Source: Thermaurantimonas sp046295455
Lineage (GTDB): Bacteria; Bacteroidota; Bacteroidia; Flavobacteriales; Schleiferiaceae
Direction of reading: 5' to 3'
DNA: 64,000 nt
NCBI GenBank assembly: GCA_046295455.1
Contig: JBKBNI010000008.1
Span: 31,849 to 95,848, forward strand
The position numbers and the translations under genes are program-made. The stretch's first letter is position 1. Each line of letters starts with the position of its first letter. Below the pieces are notes generated by a model, which worked only from the letters and a program-made list of their open reading frames with translations, was not told the origin of the DNA and did no database searches. Below, in pieces: positions 52,388 to 61,120 of this stretch.

Positions 52388-54850
52388 ATGTATATACATA
52401 GGTTTCTGCTAATTTCATTTTTTATAACTTTAAGTGGACGCGCTCAATATTTTACTAATAAATATTCATCTGAAATTCTTCATGAGATTGAGAAATTACA
52501 AAATACAACCCGGGTACTTTATGTCGCTGCACATCCTGATGACGAAAACACACGGCTCATCACTTGGTTAGCTAATTCCCGGAAAGCCACAGTGGCCTAT
52601 TTGTCGCTGACTCGTGGCGAAGGTGGCCAGAATCTAATCGGACCAGAGCTGGGTGACGCTCTGGGAATCATACGAACGAATGAACTGGTCAAAGCCAGAG
52701 AAATCGACGGGGGAATCCAGTTTTTTACGCGAGCACGCGACTTCGGATACTCCAAAAGCATGGAAGAGTCGCTTGAGCTATGGAATGAAGATTCAATTCT
52801 CAAAGATGTTGTGACCATAATCCGCCGATTTAAGCCGGATGTAATCATCAACCGATTTCCCCCGGACAAAAGAGCCGGACATGGACACCACGCTGCATCG
52901 GCTCATCTCGCCCTTCGTGCCTTTGACCTTGCTGCAGATCCTGAGTATGCCCCTGAAAGTGCCGTTTTATTTGGAGTGTGGCAGCCCTTAAGGCTATTTT
53001 GGAACACCTCAGTCTGGTGGATTAAAGATTTGGATACCAATCAGATAGGCATCGGAAAATTGCTGAAAGTCACAACCGGAGACTATTATCCATACCTCGG
53101 AAGTGAAACCGGAGAGCTTGCCGCATATTCAAGAAGCCAGCACAAAAGCCAAGGGTTTGGAATACCTGCCACAAGAGGTCCGATAACCGAATATCTTCAA
53201 CTTGAAAAAGGAAAACCCGCTTTTAAAGACATTTTTGATGATATCGAAACTGGATATGCCCGTTGGAGGTGTCCTGAGCTCGACAGACAGGCACGTGCCA
53301 TTGCATTGACTTTCAATCATGATAAACCCAATGCATCTATATTTAAGCTCAACGAATTTAAAAAGGCCATCAACAGCTGCGTTCCGGAGCCGTTTCGAAC
53401 AGATATCCAAAAAAAAATCGATGAACTCATCTGGCAATGCAGCGGAATCTATGCAGAAATTACGGCTGAAAAAGTAAAATTCGTTGCCGATGAATACACC
53501 ATTCTAAAAGTACATGTGCTTAACCGCATCGGAGAGATGGTCTTTGTCCGCCAGGTATCTACGCCTGACACTACACTGACGGTCAACAGACTCATTCAGC
53601 CACGAACCTCTCTATCCCTCTCAGTCGGTTACACAATGAAAAATGGCCTGTCGCAGCCCTTTTGGCTTCGAAATGTTCTTCCCTATTTATATGATTCTCC
53701 ACCGGAGCAGATTGGACTGACTGCAGATGAACCTATTTCAATAGAAATAGTCTTCGATGTCGAGGGTGCTGAAATCAAGCGTAAAATCCCTGTGACCTTT
53801 CGTTATAACGATCGTGTAAAAGGTGAAATTGTCGAACATGTACGGGAAGTTCCGCATCTTACTGCAGTTGCAGACGCACCCGTGCTGTACAGGATATTTG
53901 AAGATACTTTTTCAATACGCGTCACATTACATTCTCATGCCGTATCAGATACTTTGAACGTTTGGGTAGATGCCCCTGAAAATATACAAATACCTAAAAA
54001 TAAATTCACATTTAATCATCTGAAAGCAGATCAACAAATTAATGTGCAGCTGAGAGGATCCCTGAGCGAAAATGGCGAAGGAGAAATTAAATTCTATCAA
54101 GTGACCGAAAAGGATAGTTTAAACCTCCTCTCTCATCAATACATAGAATATGAACACATCGGGAAGCACCTCTTTTTTAAGCCGCTTGCCATCCGGATTG
54201 TGCGTGTTAAAAACAATAGAGTAAAACCCCTCAAAATAGGCTATATACCTGGCACTGGTGATGGCTTGGATGAGCTGTTGAGAAATACAGGATTTGCTGT
54301 CTCGGCAATCGACCCCGAACGTTTACACACGGTTCTTTTAAAAGACTATGACGTAATCATCTGCGGGATACGAGCATACAATACATCAGATGCCTTGGCA
54401 AACATGCATCACCGACTTTTGGAATATGTGGAAGAAGGCGGAACCTACATCATCCTTTACCAAACCAGTGGTAGTGATCTGAAAGTGCGCAACCTCGGAC
54501 CCTATCCGTTTAGCATAGGTAGGGGCCGAATCGCTGATGAATCCGCTGATCCGATAGTACAGCAGCCGGCTCACAAGGTATTAAATCATCCGTTTCGTAT
54601 TCACAAGGGAGATCTCACCGGCTGGAATCAGGAAATTGGACTCTATTTCGCCGAGGATGTCGATACTCGCTACGAAATGCCGTTGGCCTGGGCTGACCCC
54701 GGCGAACAGCCTCAGTCAGGAGGGCTTCTTATTGCTAATTATGGAAAAGGAACGTTTATCTATACCGGTTTAAGTTTTTTTCGACAACTACCAGCCGGTC
54801 ATTCAGGAGCTTTCAAATTGTTTATCAATTTGCTGCATACCAATCAATAA
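52388..54850 (+). CDS. Exported PIG-L (LmbE-like) deacetylase with extra C-terminal domains
   Basis: Signal peptide (RFLLISFFITLSGRAQ). PIG-L domain at residues about 35-200: VLYVAAHPDDENTRLITWLA with the zinc motif AHPDDE, AYLSLTRGEGGQNLIGPELG, ARDFGYSKSMEESLELW and RAGHGHHAASAHLALRAF. These enzymes deacetylate N-acetyl sugars; the usual Zn ligands H-P-D-D and H-x-x-H are present. A middle beta-rich part (about 340-600) resembles NEW3/carbohydrate-binding regions. The last 200 residues (KPLKIGYIPGTGDGLDELLR; VIICGIRAYNTSDAL; GTFIYTGLSFFRQL) look like a ThuA/glutaminase-like fold. Divergent from the protease gene; the 3' end overlaps the convergent GT39 gene by 7 nt. Confidence 0.83.
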   Translation: MYIHRFLLISFFITLSGRAQYFTNKYSSEILHEIEKLQNTTRVLYVAAHPDDENTRLITWLANSRKATVAYLSLTRGEGGQNLIGPELGDALGIIRTNELVKAREIDGGIQFFTRARDFGYSKSMEESLELWNEDSILKDVVTIIRRFKPDVIINRFPPDKRAGHGHHAASAHLALRAFDLAADPEYAPESAVLFGVWQPLRLFWNTSVWWIKDLDTNQIGIGKLLKVTTGDYYPYLGSETGELAAYSRSQHKSQGFGIPATRGPITEYLQLEKGKPAFKDIFDDIETGYARWRCPELDRQARAIALTFNHDKPNASIFKLNEFKKAINSCVPEPFRTDIQKKIDELIWQCSGIYAEITAEKVKFVADEYTILKVHVLNRIGEMVFVRQVSTPDTTLTVNRLIQPRTSLSLSVGYTMKNGLSQPFWLRNVLPYLYDSPPEQIGLTADEPISIEIVFDVEGAEIKRKIPVTFRYNDRVKGEIVEHVREVPHLTAVADAPVLYRIFEDTFSIRVTLHSHAVSDTLNVWVDAPENIQIPKNKFTFNHLKADQQINVQLRGSLSENGEGEIKFYQVTEKDSLNLLSHQYIEYEHIGKHLFFKPLAIRIVRVKNNRVKPLKIGYIPGTGDGLDELLRNTGFAVSAIDPERLHTVLLKDYDVIICGIRAYNTSDALANMHHRLLEYVEEGGTYIILYQTSGSDLKVRNLGPYPFSIGRGRIADESADPIVQQPAHKVLNHPFRIHKGDLTGWNQEIGLYFAEDVDTRYEMPLAWADPGEQPQSGGLLIANYGKGTFIYTGLSFFRQLPAGHSGAFKLFINLLHTNQ

Positions 54851-56733
54851 GTTTTGTTGACCAAATCCGCCTGGATTGAATAGAGATAGCAGTCACGAGA
54901 CTTTCGTGTTGTATTCCAAATAAAAAATTTCACAATGTCTCCATCCAATTCACCTGTAAAGAAATCATGGTACCCTTTTTTTAAAATGGTATCAAGAGAC
55001 ACAGACATAAATTGTATGATAGAATCATTGCGTACAAATGCCACACAAAAATCCAGGCCTTCCAACACATGATTGGTATCAAAACTTCCAATTTGAATAT
55101 GAAGGATATTAGGATCAAAATCCGGTTTTAATTTTAAAATTGATTCTTCAAAGAGTCCAATGTATTCATCATCTCCTATTAGGTGTTTTTGTTGAATTTC
55201 AAATAGTCTTTTCCTTGTTGAATATTTAGAGCAAGTTATGCTATCTAAAGTCTTATAATTATGATACGATCGTACTGAATTTTTTTCAAAAACATAGACT
55301 TTATATTCCGTATTATTGAGCGTGACATGTGGAACTATTGGCTCAAAGTAGTTTATTAATCTAAAATGTGTATTGTTTAATAAAATATCCTGGCTAATTC
55401 CGCCTTCATGAACTCCAAATCGGGTATCAAAAATTATCAATTCATCTTCGGTGATTTCTGATTCCGGATTACTTTTATTCCTTATTCCTTCGATGCATCT
55501 CTCTTTATCAAAAGGATCGAGTCGAAGATAGTACGGAACAAATACGTCAAAATATCGAATCCTGATAGGTTTTTCATTGTATTCTTTTATCCAATCCAAT
55601 GCAGCCATCATCGTTTTTTCATGTTCGTCATATCGATATGGTATTGGAAGCTGAATCCACGGTTGCATCACTTGGAGTAGTGTTATGATAAGCAACAGTA
55701 TTTTTTGTATGAAAAAACTCTTTCCCGAAGGAAAAATATTTAACAGAAAATTCAAGATGTTTTTGAGCCCTATAATTGACGTGATACTCATCAGGGGAAT
55801 CACCGGCGCCAATACCCTGAGCAAGCCGAGAGAAGCTTTTCCACCGGTATAATACACATATGAATGAGCAGCTACAAGTACGATCCAAAGCACGCAAATA
55901 AGTACTGTAAGCAGAAGCGATGGACTCCTGAAAAGAGTTTTATTTTTTAATAAAAGAGCGGTAGATATCAATCCGGCAATAAGTGTAAATAGAAAAGGCC
56001 ATCCTAATAAAATATGAAAGTGAAGTATATAGTGAAGTACAGAGCCCTTCCCGTATGAATCAGTCGGATGCAAATACGGCAAATGCGTGTATAACCAAAA
56101 AAAATCACCAAACCAAACACCTCCAATCACTGAATAAAGCAAGGGTATACCTGCAAGGTATGGGATGGCCTTTTTTTGTCTCTTTAGTACTAATAATAAA
56201 ATCAAAAATGGAAAAATCACGATCATCTCTGATCTGATGAGAATTATTCCGGAAAAAAATACAGAACCAGTGCGATAATATTCTTTTTGATACAAATATG
56301 CTCCAATGATCAAAAAACACGACGCCAAAATCTCCGTCATAGACGACAACATTAAGACAAAATAAACTGGTGAAAAAAGCAAAAATAAAGGAGTCAATAA
56401 TGCAGTCTTATCAACATATGAAGAGGCAATTTTATATGTATAAATAGCAGTAATTCCTCCCAGAAAACAATTCAAAAAAACAACCCCTCTGATTCCAAAC
56501 TGTGCAAATAAGGAAGACAAAAGCGTAAACAGAGGTTTACCCCAATGGTCTAAAAGTAAATGAGGATATCGCCAGGAGTACTTCGAAATAAAATAGTGCG
56601 CATAGTTATCACTCCCTCCTTCAAACACGTTAAAAGTAAACGAATAAGCGAAAAAAGCGACACAGACAGATGTGGTACCAATAAATACAACAATAGATCT
56701 GAACCGTTCTGCTCCGAGATCCACCCATAGCAT
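54844..56733 (-). CDS. GT39-like multi-pass membrane glycosyltransferase
   Basis: At least eight membrane segments in the N-terminal 350 residues (VFIGTTSVCVAFFAYSFTFN; ALLTPLFLLFSPVYFVLMLS; EILASCFLIIGAYLYQ; FLFTLIAGLISTALLL; LLTVLICVLWIVLVAAHSYV). An Asp-containing loop GGSDNYAHYFISKYSWRYPH lies early and HWGKPLFTLLSS follows, consistent with a PMT/ArnT-type GT39 active site. The C-terminal 250 residues are soluble. It likely transfers a sugar from a lipid-phosphate donor; acceptor unknown. Convergent with the PIG-L gene. Confidence 0.65.
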   Translation of the reverse strand: MLWVDLGAERFRSIVVFIGTTSVCVAFFAYSFTFNVFEGGSDNYAHYFISKYSWRYPHLLLDHWGKPLFTLLSSLFAQFGIRGVVFLNCFLGGITAIYTYKIASSYVDKTALLTPLFLLFSPVYFVLMLSSMTEILASCFLIIGAYLYQKEYYRTGSVFFSGIILIRSEMIVIFPFLILLLVLKRQKKAIPYLAGIPLLYSVIGGVWFGDFFWLYTHLPYLHPTDSYGKGSVLHYILHFHILLGWPFLFTLIAGLISTALLLKNKTLFRSPSLLLTVLICVLWIVLVAAHSYVYYTGGKASLGLLRVLAPVIPLMSITSIIGLKNILNFLLNIFPSGKSFFIQKILLLIITLLQVMQPWIQLPIPYRYDEHEKTMMAALDWIKEYNEKPIRIRYFDVFVPYYLRLDPFDKERCIEGIRNKSNPESEITEDELIIFDTRFGVHEGGISQDILLNNTHFRLINYFEPIVPHVTLNNTEYKVYVFEKNSVRSYHNYKTLDSITCSKYSTRKRLFEIQQKHLIGDDEYIGLFEESILKLKPDFDPNILHIQIGSFDTNHVLEGLDFCVAFVRNDSIIQFMSVSLDTILKKGYHDFFTGELDGDIVKFFIWNTTRKSRDCYLYSIQADLVNKTY

Positions 56734-56780
56734 CCTGTGTTGACTTATTTTTTACGGATTAAAAGTAAATCAGATAAAGT

Positions 56781-58067
56781 TCATTTAGCAGAAATGCACT
56801 CGGCATCTGAAGCCCGAACACCTGCGGGCTGTTTGGTGGAAAGGGCTTGATTCAAATCTTCTAAAAGGTCCTCATGATGCTCTATCCCTACACTCAATCG
56901 AATCATGGAAGGAGTAATGTTATGGAGTTGTTTTTCGTTTTCGGGCACATCACTGTGCGTCATGCTATAAGGATGCTGTGCCAGTGATTCATTGGAGCCG
57001 AGGCTCACAGCCAGGTGGATAAGTTTCAATCGGTTAAGAAAGGCAAAGGCTTCCGGTTCACCTCCCTCTATATCAAACGAAATCATGGCGCCGGAACCGG
57101 TGCATTGTTGTTTAAAAATGTCCACTTGTCTCGTTCCCTGAGTATCAAGACCCGGATAGTAAACACGGGTTATTTTCGGATGATTTTGAAGCCACTGCAC
57201 TATTTGGCGTGCGTTTTCCTGCTGGCGTTCCATCCTTATTTTTAACGTTTCAATCGATCGCATGAGCAGCCAGGCTGTGTTTGGACTGATCATATTCCCA
57301 AGAAAGGTTCGCAGGTGTTTGATGTGTTCGAGGTCACTGTGTCGGCCGAGCACCGCCCCCGCGATCAGATCACTATGACCTCCGAGGTATTTGGTAGCTG
57401 AGTATACAACTAGGTCAGCACCTTTAAAAAGTGGGTTCTGAAATACAGGTCCAAGATAGGTATTATCGACGACAACCTTGATTTGATGGCCACTTTGGGC
57501 GCTAAGGCGATTCGCAATCGAGCGGATCATGCTGATGTCAAAGAGATCATTGGTCGGATTGGCTGGGGTTTCTACATAAATCATTTTTACTTTCTCGGCA
57601 AGACCGGATTTTTCTACGCAAAGGAATATATCTTCTTCCTCCTGTTTTGGATGTATGTCAAGTACATGGATCCCTGTAGATACGAGATAATGATTTATGA
57701 AGTGATGTGTGCCTCCGTATACGGGATTTCCATATACGATGGCATCTCCAGGCCGCAGAAAGGTTAGCATCGTCGTGGCTATGGCGCTCATACCACTCTC
57801 GAAAGCTGCAGCCTCCTCCGCTCCATCCCACAGACACAACCGCTCCTCGAGAATCTGCATATTGGGATTGTTGAGCCGGCTGTAAATCAGGCCTGGAATC
57901 TCACCAGGGCGTGCATGCCGTTTGCCATACGCTACTTCAAAGAAGGCTTTGCCTTCTTCGGCTGATTTAAATACAAAAGTGGAAGTCTGAAATACAGGGC
58001 ATTTGATGGCACCTTCGCTCCATTCCGGACGGTAGCCGTAGGTCATCATTAAGGATTCGGGGCGCAT
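56781..58067 (-). CDS. Cys/Met metabolism PLP enzyme (methionine gamma-lyase or cystathionine gamma-synthase/lyase type)
   Basis: Fold-type I PLP enzyme with YSRLNNPNMQILEERLCLWD, FESGMSAIATTMLTFLRPGD, YGNPVYGGTHHFINHYLV, MIYVETPANPTNDLFDIS, and the PLP Lys226 in VVYSATKYLGGHSDLIAG. The last third carries SLGSNESLAQHPYSMTHSDV then RLSVGIEHHEDLLEDLNQAL, typical of the trans-sulfuration/methionine-lyase family. Which reaction it performs cannot be decided by eye. Divergently transcribed from an Lrp/AsnC regulator, which often controls such lyases. Start ATG 58067 (428 aa). Confidence 0.88.
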   Translation of the reverse strand: MRPESLMMTYGYRPEWSEGAIKCPVFQTSTFVFKSAEEGKAFFEVAYGKRHARPGEIPGLIYSRLNNPNMQILEERLCLWDGAEEAAAFESGMSAIATTMLTFLRPGDAIVYGNPVYGGTHHFINHYLVSTGIHVLDIHPKQEEEDIFLCVEKSGLAEKVKMIYVETPANPTNDLFDISMIRSIANRLSAQSGHQIKVVVDNTYLGPVFQNPLFKGADLVVYSATKYLGGHSDLIAGAVLGRHSDLEHIKHLRTFLGNMISPNTAWLLMRSIETLKIRMERQQENARQIVQWLQNHPKITRVYYPGLDTQGTRQVDIFKQQCTGSGAMISFDIEGGEPEAFAFLNRLKLIHLAVSLGSNESLAQHPYSMTHSDVPENEKQLHNITPSMIRLSVGIEHHEDLLEDLNQALSTKQPAGVRASDAECISAK

Positions 58068-58085
58068 AAAAAAATACTTTTTACA

Positions 58086-58118
58086 CAAAAATATCCCTTT
58101 ATTATTAAAAATTTCAAA
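58086..58118 (-). promoter_or_regulatory. Promoter of the PLP gene
   Basis: The minus strand has TTTG (58118-58115), then 21 nt, then TATTTTTG (58093-58086), a full match to the Bacteroidota -33/-7 pattern. The ATG at 58067 follows 18 nt later. Confidence 0.65.
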
Positions 58119-58158
58119 GTATTAATAGATAATTGAAAATAATATTTAAATAATAAAG
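58097..58158. repeat. Symmetrical inverted repeats in the divergent promoter (candidate Lrp-type operator)
   Basis: A perfect 10-bp inverted repeat CTTTATTATT (58097-58106) / AATAATAAAG (58149-58158) brackets the region, with the -7 boxes of the two divergent promoters directly outside each arm. A second, inner pair TTTCAA (58112-58117) / TTGAAA (58133-58138) coincides with the two -33 elements. The geometry suits a dimeric or octameric Lrp/AsnC regulator, which is encoded next door. Confidence 0.6.
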
Positions 58159-58166
58159 TATTTTTG
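58133..58166 (+). promoter_or_regulatory. Promoter of the Lrp/AsnC regulator
   Basis: TTG (58133-58135) followed after 23 nt by TATTTTTG (58159-58166), a match to TAnnTTTG. The ATG at 58183 is 16 nt further on. Overlaps the candidate operator. Confidence 0.5.
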
Positions 58167-58182
58167 AAAATATTCATGGACA

Positions 58183-58662
58183 ATGGAAAAATATACAGAC
58201 AAATCCATAAAATTTAATGAAAGCGATATCCGATTGCTCCGGTATCTGCAAAAAAATGCCCGGGCAACATTGAAAGAACTGGCTTTGGAAACCGGATATC
58301 AAAGTCCATCAGGGGTGCTCGAGCGGCTCAAAAAACTTGAAGAGAGAAAACTCATTCTTGGATATGAAACCGTCATCAACAAAAGTGCACTCGGTTTTAA
58401 AGTCACGGCGTTAACTCATGTGAAAATTAAAGAACATTACGAGACAGTCATTCAGGAGTTTGAAGAAAATATCCGCCATCTTGAGGAGGTCAAATGGTTT
58501 TATCACGTCACCGGCGAATACGATTACATTCTGATGGTAACCTGCCATGATATCGAGTCCTATCATGCTTTCATCATCAGCAAACTTTCAAAAATTCCCA
58601 ATATTATGACGGTACATTCTTCTTTTGTGTTAAAGGAAGTGGAATGCAATACGCTGCTGTAA
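58183..58662 (+). CDS. Lrp/AsnC family transcriptional regulator
   Basis: N-terminal HTH (DIRLLRYLQKNARATLKELA; ETGYQSPSGVLERLKKLEER) and C-terminal ligand-binding RAM/AsnC domain (HVKIKEHYETVIQEFEENIR; VKWFYHVTGEYDYILMVTCH). 159 aa is the standard size. Such regulators sense amino acids, often branched-chain or Met/Cys-related, and commonly control an adjacent divergent gene, here the PLP enzyme. Confidence 0.93.
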   Translation: MEKYTDKSIKFNESDIRLLRYLQKNARATLKELALETGYQSPSGVLERLKKLEERKLILGYETVINKSALGFKVTALTHVKIKEHYETVIQEFEENIRHLEEVKWFYHVTGEYDYILMVTCHDIESYHAFIISKLSKIPNIMTVHSSFVLKEVECNTLL

Positions 58663-58932
58663 TTTCTTTTTTGCCAATGAAATGTGGATAGCTTTGAAAT
58701 ATACTTTAGAATCACCCTTTTTAATAAAGGATTGGTATTCAATTTTACTGAGTTTTATCTGTAGCGACCATCGGAGAGCTTTTACGATTCAAAACTTCTG
58801 TATACAGGCTGCTCAGAGTCAAGGAGGGTATCAATTACGGCATATAAATTAGATAAACAACACAAGGGATAGCCTCACTCTATAAACCCCTAAGGGCATT
58901 TCGCGTTTACATCATTGATTTTTAAGAAATAA

Positions 58933-59835
58933 ATGGTTACAGTAGCCTGGAGGAAAGAATACATACAACCCTTGCCGGAGGGACACAGGTTTCCGATGCT
59001 CAAATACGAACTTATTCCCGAGCAGCTGCTCAGAGAGGGCATCATATCTGAAAGCAAAATATTTTATCCTGAACCGGTTGCATCAGAAGATATCTTGGCC
59101 GTACATGCCAGGGAGTATGTCGTCAAATTGGAAAAGCTTCTACTATCCAGGGCTGAAGAGCGCAGAATTGGATTTCCTCAAAACGAAAAACTGATTTTCC
59201 GCGAAAAGTGCATAGCCCGAGGAAGTATTCAAAATGCCCTGAATGCCTTGATCTACGGATGCAGTCTCAATGTAGCCGGTGGTACACACCATGCATATGC
59301 TGACAGAGGTGAAGGTTTTTGTTTGCTAAACGATATAGCCATTTCGGCTTCTTATTTATTGAGACACAACCTGGCTCAAAGAATTCTAATTGTCGATCTT
59401 GATGTTCATCAAGGGAATGGAACAGCCGCAATTTTTTACAATGATCCGTGTGTTTACACTTTTTCCATGCATGGAGCCAATAATTATCCACTTCACAAAG
59501 AAAAATCTTCCAGGGATATTCCCTTGCCAGACGGGATCACCGATAAGCCATATTTAAAATTGCTCGAGAGGAATCTTCATGAAATTGCAGATGTGTTTGA
59601 GCCGGATTTCATTTTCTTCCAAAGCGGTGTTGATGTTTTAAGCACTGATACGTTGGGGAGGCTTGGATTATCGCACCAGGGCTGCAGGCTGCGTGACCGA
59701 CTGATCTTTGAATTTTGTAAAAGAAATAATATTCCTGTAGCGGTCAGCATGGGGGGTGGCTATTCACGGAGGTTAGCCGATATAGTGGACGCCCACATCA
59801 ATACTTTCCGAGAAGCATGTGCCACTTTTGATTAA
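58933..59835 (+). CDS. Histone-deacetylase-family protein (acetoin-utilisation/HDAC-like)
   Basis: Arginase/deacetylase fold: AVHAREYVVKLEKL, the charge-relay segment GGTHHAYADRGEGFCLLNDI (HH motif), ILIVDLDVHQGNGTAAIFYN (metal ligands D and H), TFSMHGANNYPLHKE, FFQSGVDVLSTDTLGRLGLS and MGGGYSRRLADIVDAH. Key His, Asp and Gly-Gly-Gly-Tyr elements are intact. Deacetylates acetyl-lysine or acetylpolyamine-type substrates. No signal peptide. About 300 aa is typical. A 270-nt gap upstream (58663-58932) shows no gene or RNA. Confidence 0.9.
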   Translation: MVTVAWRKEYIQPLPEGHRFPMLKYELIPEQLLREGIISESKIFYPEPVASEDILAVHAREYVVKLEKLLLSRAEERRIGFPQNEKLIFREKCIARGSIQNALNALIYGCSLNVAGGTHHAYADRGEGFCLLNDIAISASYLLRHNLAQRILIVDLDVHQGNGTAAIFYNDPCVYTFSMHGANNYPLHKEKSSRDIPLPDGITDKPYLKLLERNLHEIADVFEPDFIFFQSGVDVLSTDTLGRLGLSHQGCRLRDRLIFEFCKRNNIPVAVSMGGGYSRRLADIVDAHINTFREACATFD

Positions 59836-59865
59836 TCAGGAAAGATGGAGTTTATCTTTTCGAAT

Positions 59866-60072
59866 TTATTCACCGACGGTTTGGGTAAAGAATTTTTGTG
59901 CTTCAGTCTCTGACCTGAATTCTCGCGAGACTGAAAAAAAGGGTACCCCAAATATTTTCTTGTGAATGTTTACAATGTAAAGTTTGTCACTGACTTTTAC
60001 AATTGTAATTTTTCTTTGTAATGAATTGTATTCTTTAATGAGAGGGAATGCAGACGGGTCAGTAGTTTTCAT
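59866..60072 (-). CDS. Small protein of unknown function
   Basis: 68 residues (LQRKITIVKVSDKLYIVNIH; FSVSREFRSETEAQKFFTQT) with a beta-alpha pattern and no signal. It begins immediately after the terminator of rplS. No family identified, but the composition looks coding. Confidence 0.5.
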   Translation of the reverse strand: MKTTDPSAFPLIKEYNSLQRKITIVKVSDKLYIVNIHKKIFGVPFFSVSREFRSETEAQKFFTQTVGE

Positions 60073-60078
60073 AAATAA

Positions 60079-60104
60079 AAAATCCGCTACAAAGTAGCGG
60101 ATTT
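60079..60104 (-). terminator. Intrinsic terminator of rplS
   Basis: 11-bp stem AAATCCGCTAC (60080-60090) / GTAGCGGATTT (60094-60104) with an AAA loop and a T-run on the minus strand (TTTTTTATTT). It lies 21 nt past the rplS stop. Confidence 0.88.
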
Positions 60105-60125
60105 CTTATTAAATAAACGTGAAGT

Positions 60126-60473
60126 TTACATTCTTTTTTCTTTAATTCTCGCTGCTTTACCCATACGGCCCCGTTGGTAGAATATCCTGGCCCTGCGTAC
60201 CTTACCATATTTATTTACTTCAATGGATGAAATAGACGGAGCATTCAACGGGAAAATTCTCTCTACACCGATTTCACCGCTCATTTTTCGGATGGTAAAT
60301 GTTTCGGTGGCACCTGAGCCCCTGCGTTGAATTACCACACCTTTAAATGACTGAGGACGGGTTTTTTCGCCTTCCTTGATCATATAGGTGACCGTGATCG
60401 TATCTCCCGCCTTGAAGTCAGGCCACTTTTTTGATTCGATGTACTTTTCTTGTACGTACTTGATTAAGTCCAT
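60126..60473 (-). CDS. rplS: 50S ribosomal protein bL19
   Basis: Canonical L19: FKAGDTITVTYMIKEGEKTR, SFKGVVIQRRGSGATETFTI, GVERIFPLNAPSISSIEVNK and RRARIFYQRGRMGKAARIKE. 115 aa. It sits at the 30S-50S interface. Monocistronic here, with a promoter box about 100 nt upstream. Confidence 0.97.
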   Translation of the reverse strand: MDLIKYVQEKYIESKKWPDFKAGDTITVTYMIKEGEKTRPQSFKGVVIQRRGSGATETFTIRKMSGEIGVERIFPLNAPSISSIEVNKYGKVRRARIFYQRGRMGKAARIKEKRM

Positions 60474-61120
60474 TTTTTTTTGATTTAATGTTTCCTGATA
60501 TCAACATTCACAATTTTTGCCAGAGGTTGAATATCAGCGCGATAGTTTATTTTTCTGTGTTTTTACAAGCGGACGCAAATATAATTTTATTTTTACCCAA
60601 AAAGAATACTTAAAAACCTCTTTACCGTTGAATATTTCACTTGTTAGGCTAAATTTTTTTAAATAATAGATCCAAGAGGTAGTCTCTTGTCTCCTTGAAT
60701 ACTGAAAAATCGGAATGCAAGAGCAGCAATGTGTATCTGCAGAGATAGCATCATGGATTCTTTACTTTTAATTTTTTTGAAGTCTGTTGTCTCTAAACAG
60801 GATTTTGTCAAGTGTCACTAATATAATAAATCAAGTTTTGATTGCTTCTAATTGAATAATATAAAAGATTTGTACCTAAATTGACAGAGAACTTTTTGAG
60901 CTACATAATACACATCAAAAGCTCAAAAATTTCAGATGATAAACGCATAGTATCTCAATGAAGAACTAATGCATGTATTATTCACAACCACTACTTCTGA
61001 TCCAAAACAGCTGCATTAGGAGTGCTTTATTGGCCTGTCCTTGTACATAGGCACGTCATTACATGCCGATGACCTTGTCAGAAGAGTTTTTTAATCAATA
61101 ATTTCTGACATTTTTCACCT
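60474..61120. other. Long intergenic region
   Basis: 647 nt between rplS and the sugar transferase. The left 100 nt hold the rplS leader and promoter box. The rest is AT-rich with no coding signal. A 10-bp inverted repeat TTTTTGAGCT (60893-60902) / AGCTCAAAAA (60920-60929) with a 17-nt loop is the clearest structure and could be a weak terminator. A smaller hairpin CAAGAG/CTCTTG lies near 60671-60687. I recognise no RNA family. Confidence 0.55.
60576..60583 (-). promoter_or_regulatory. Candidate -7 box for rplS
   Basis: The minus strand reads TATATTTG then CG, matching TAnnTTTG, about 103 nt before the rplS start, so the mRNA leader would be roughly 95 nt long. Confidence 0.5.
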
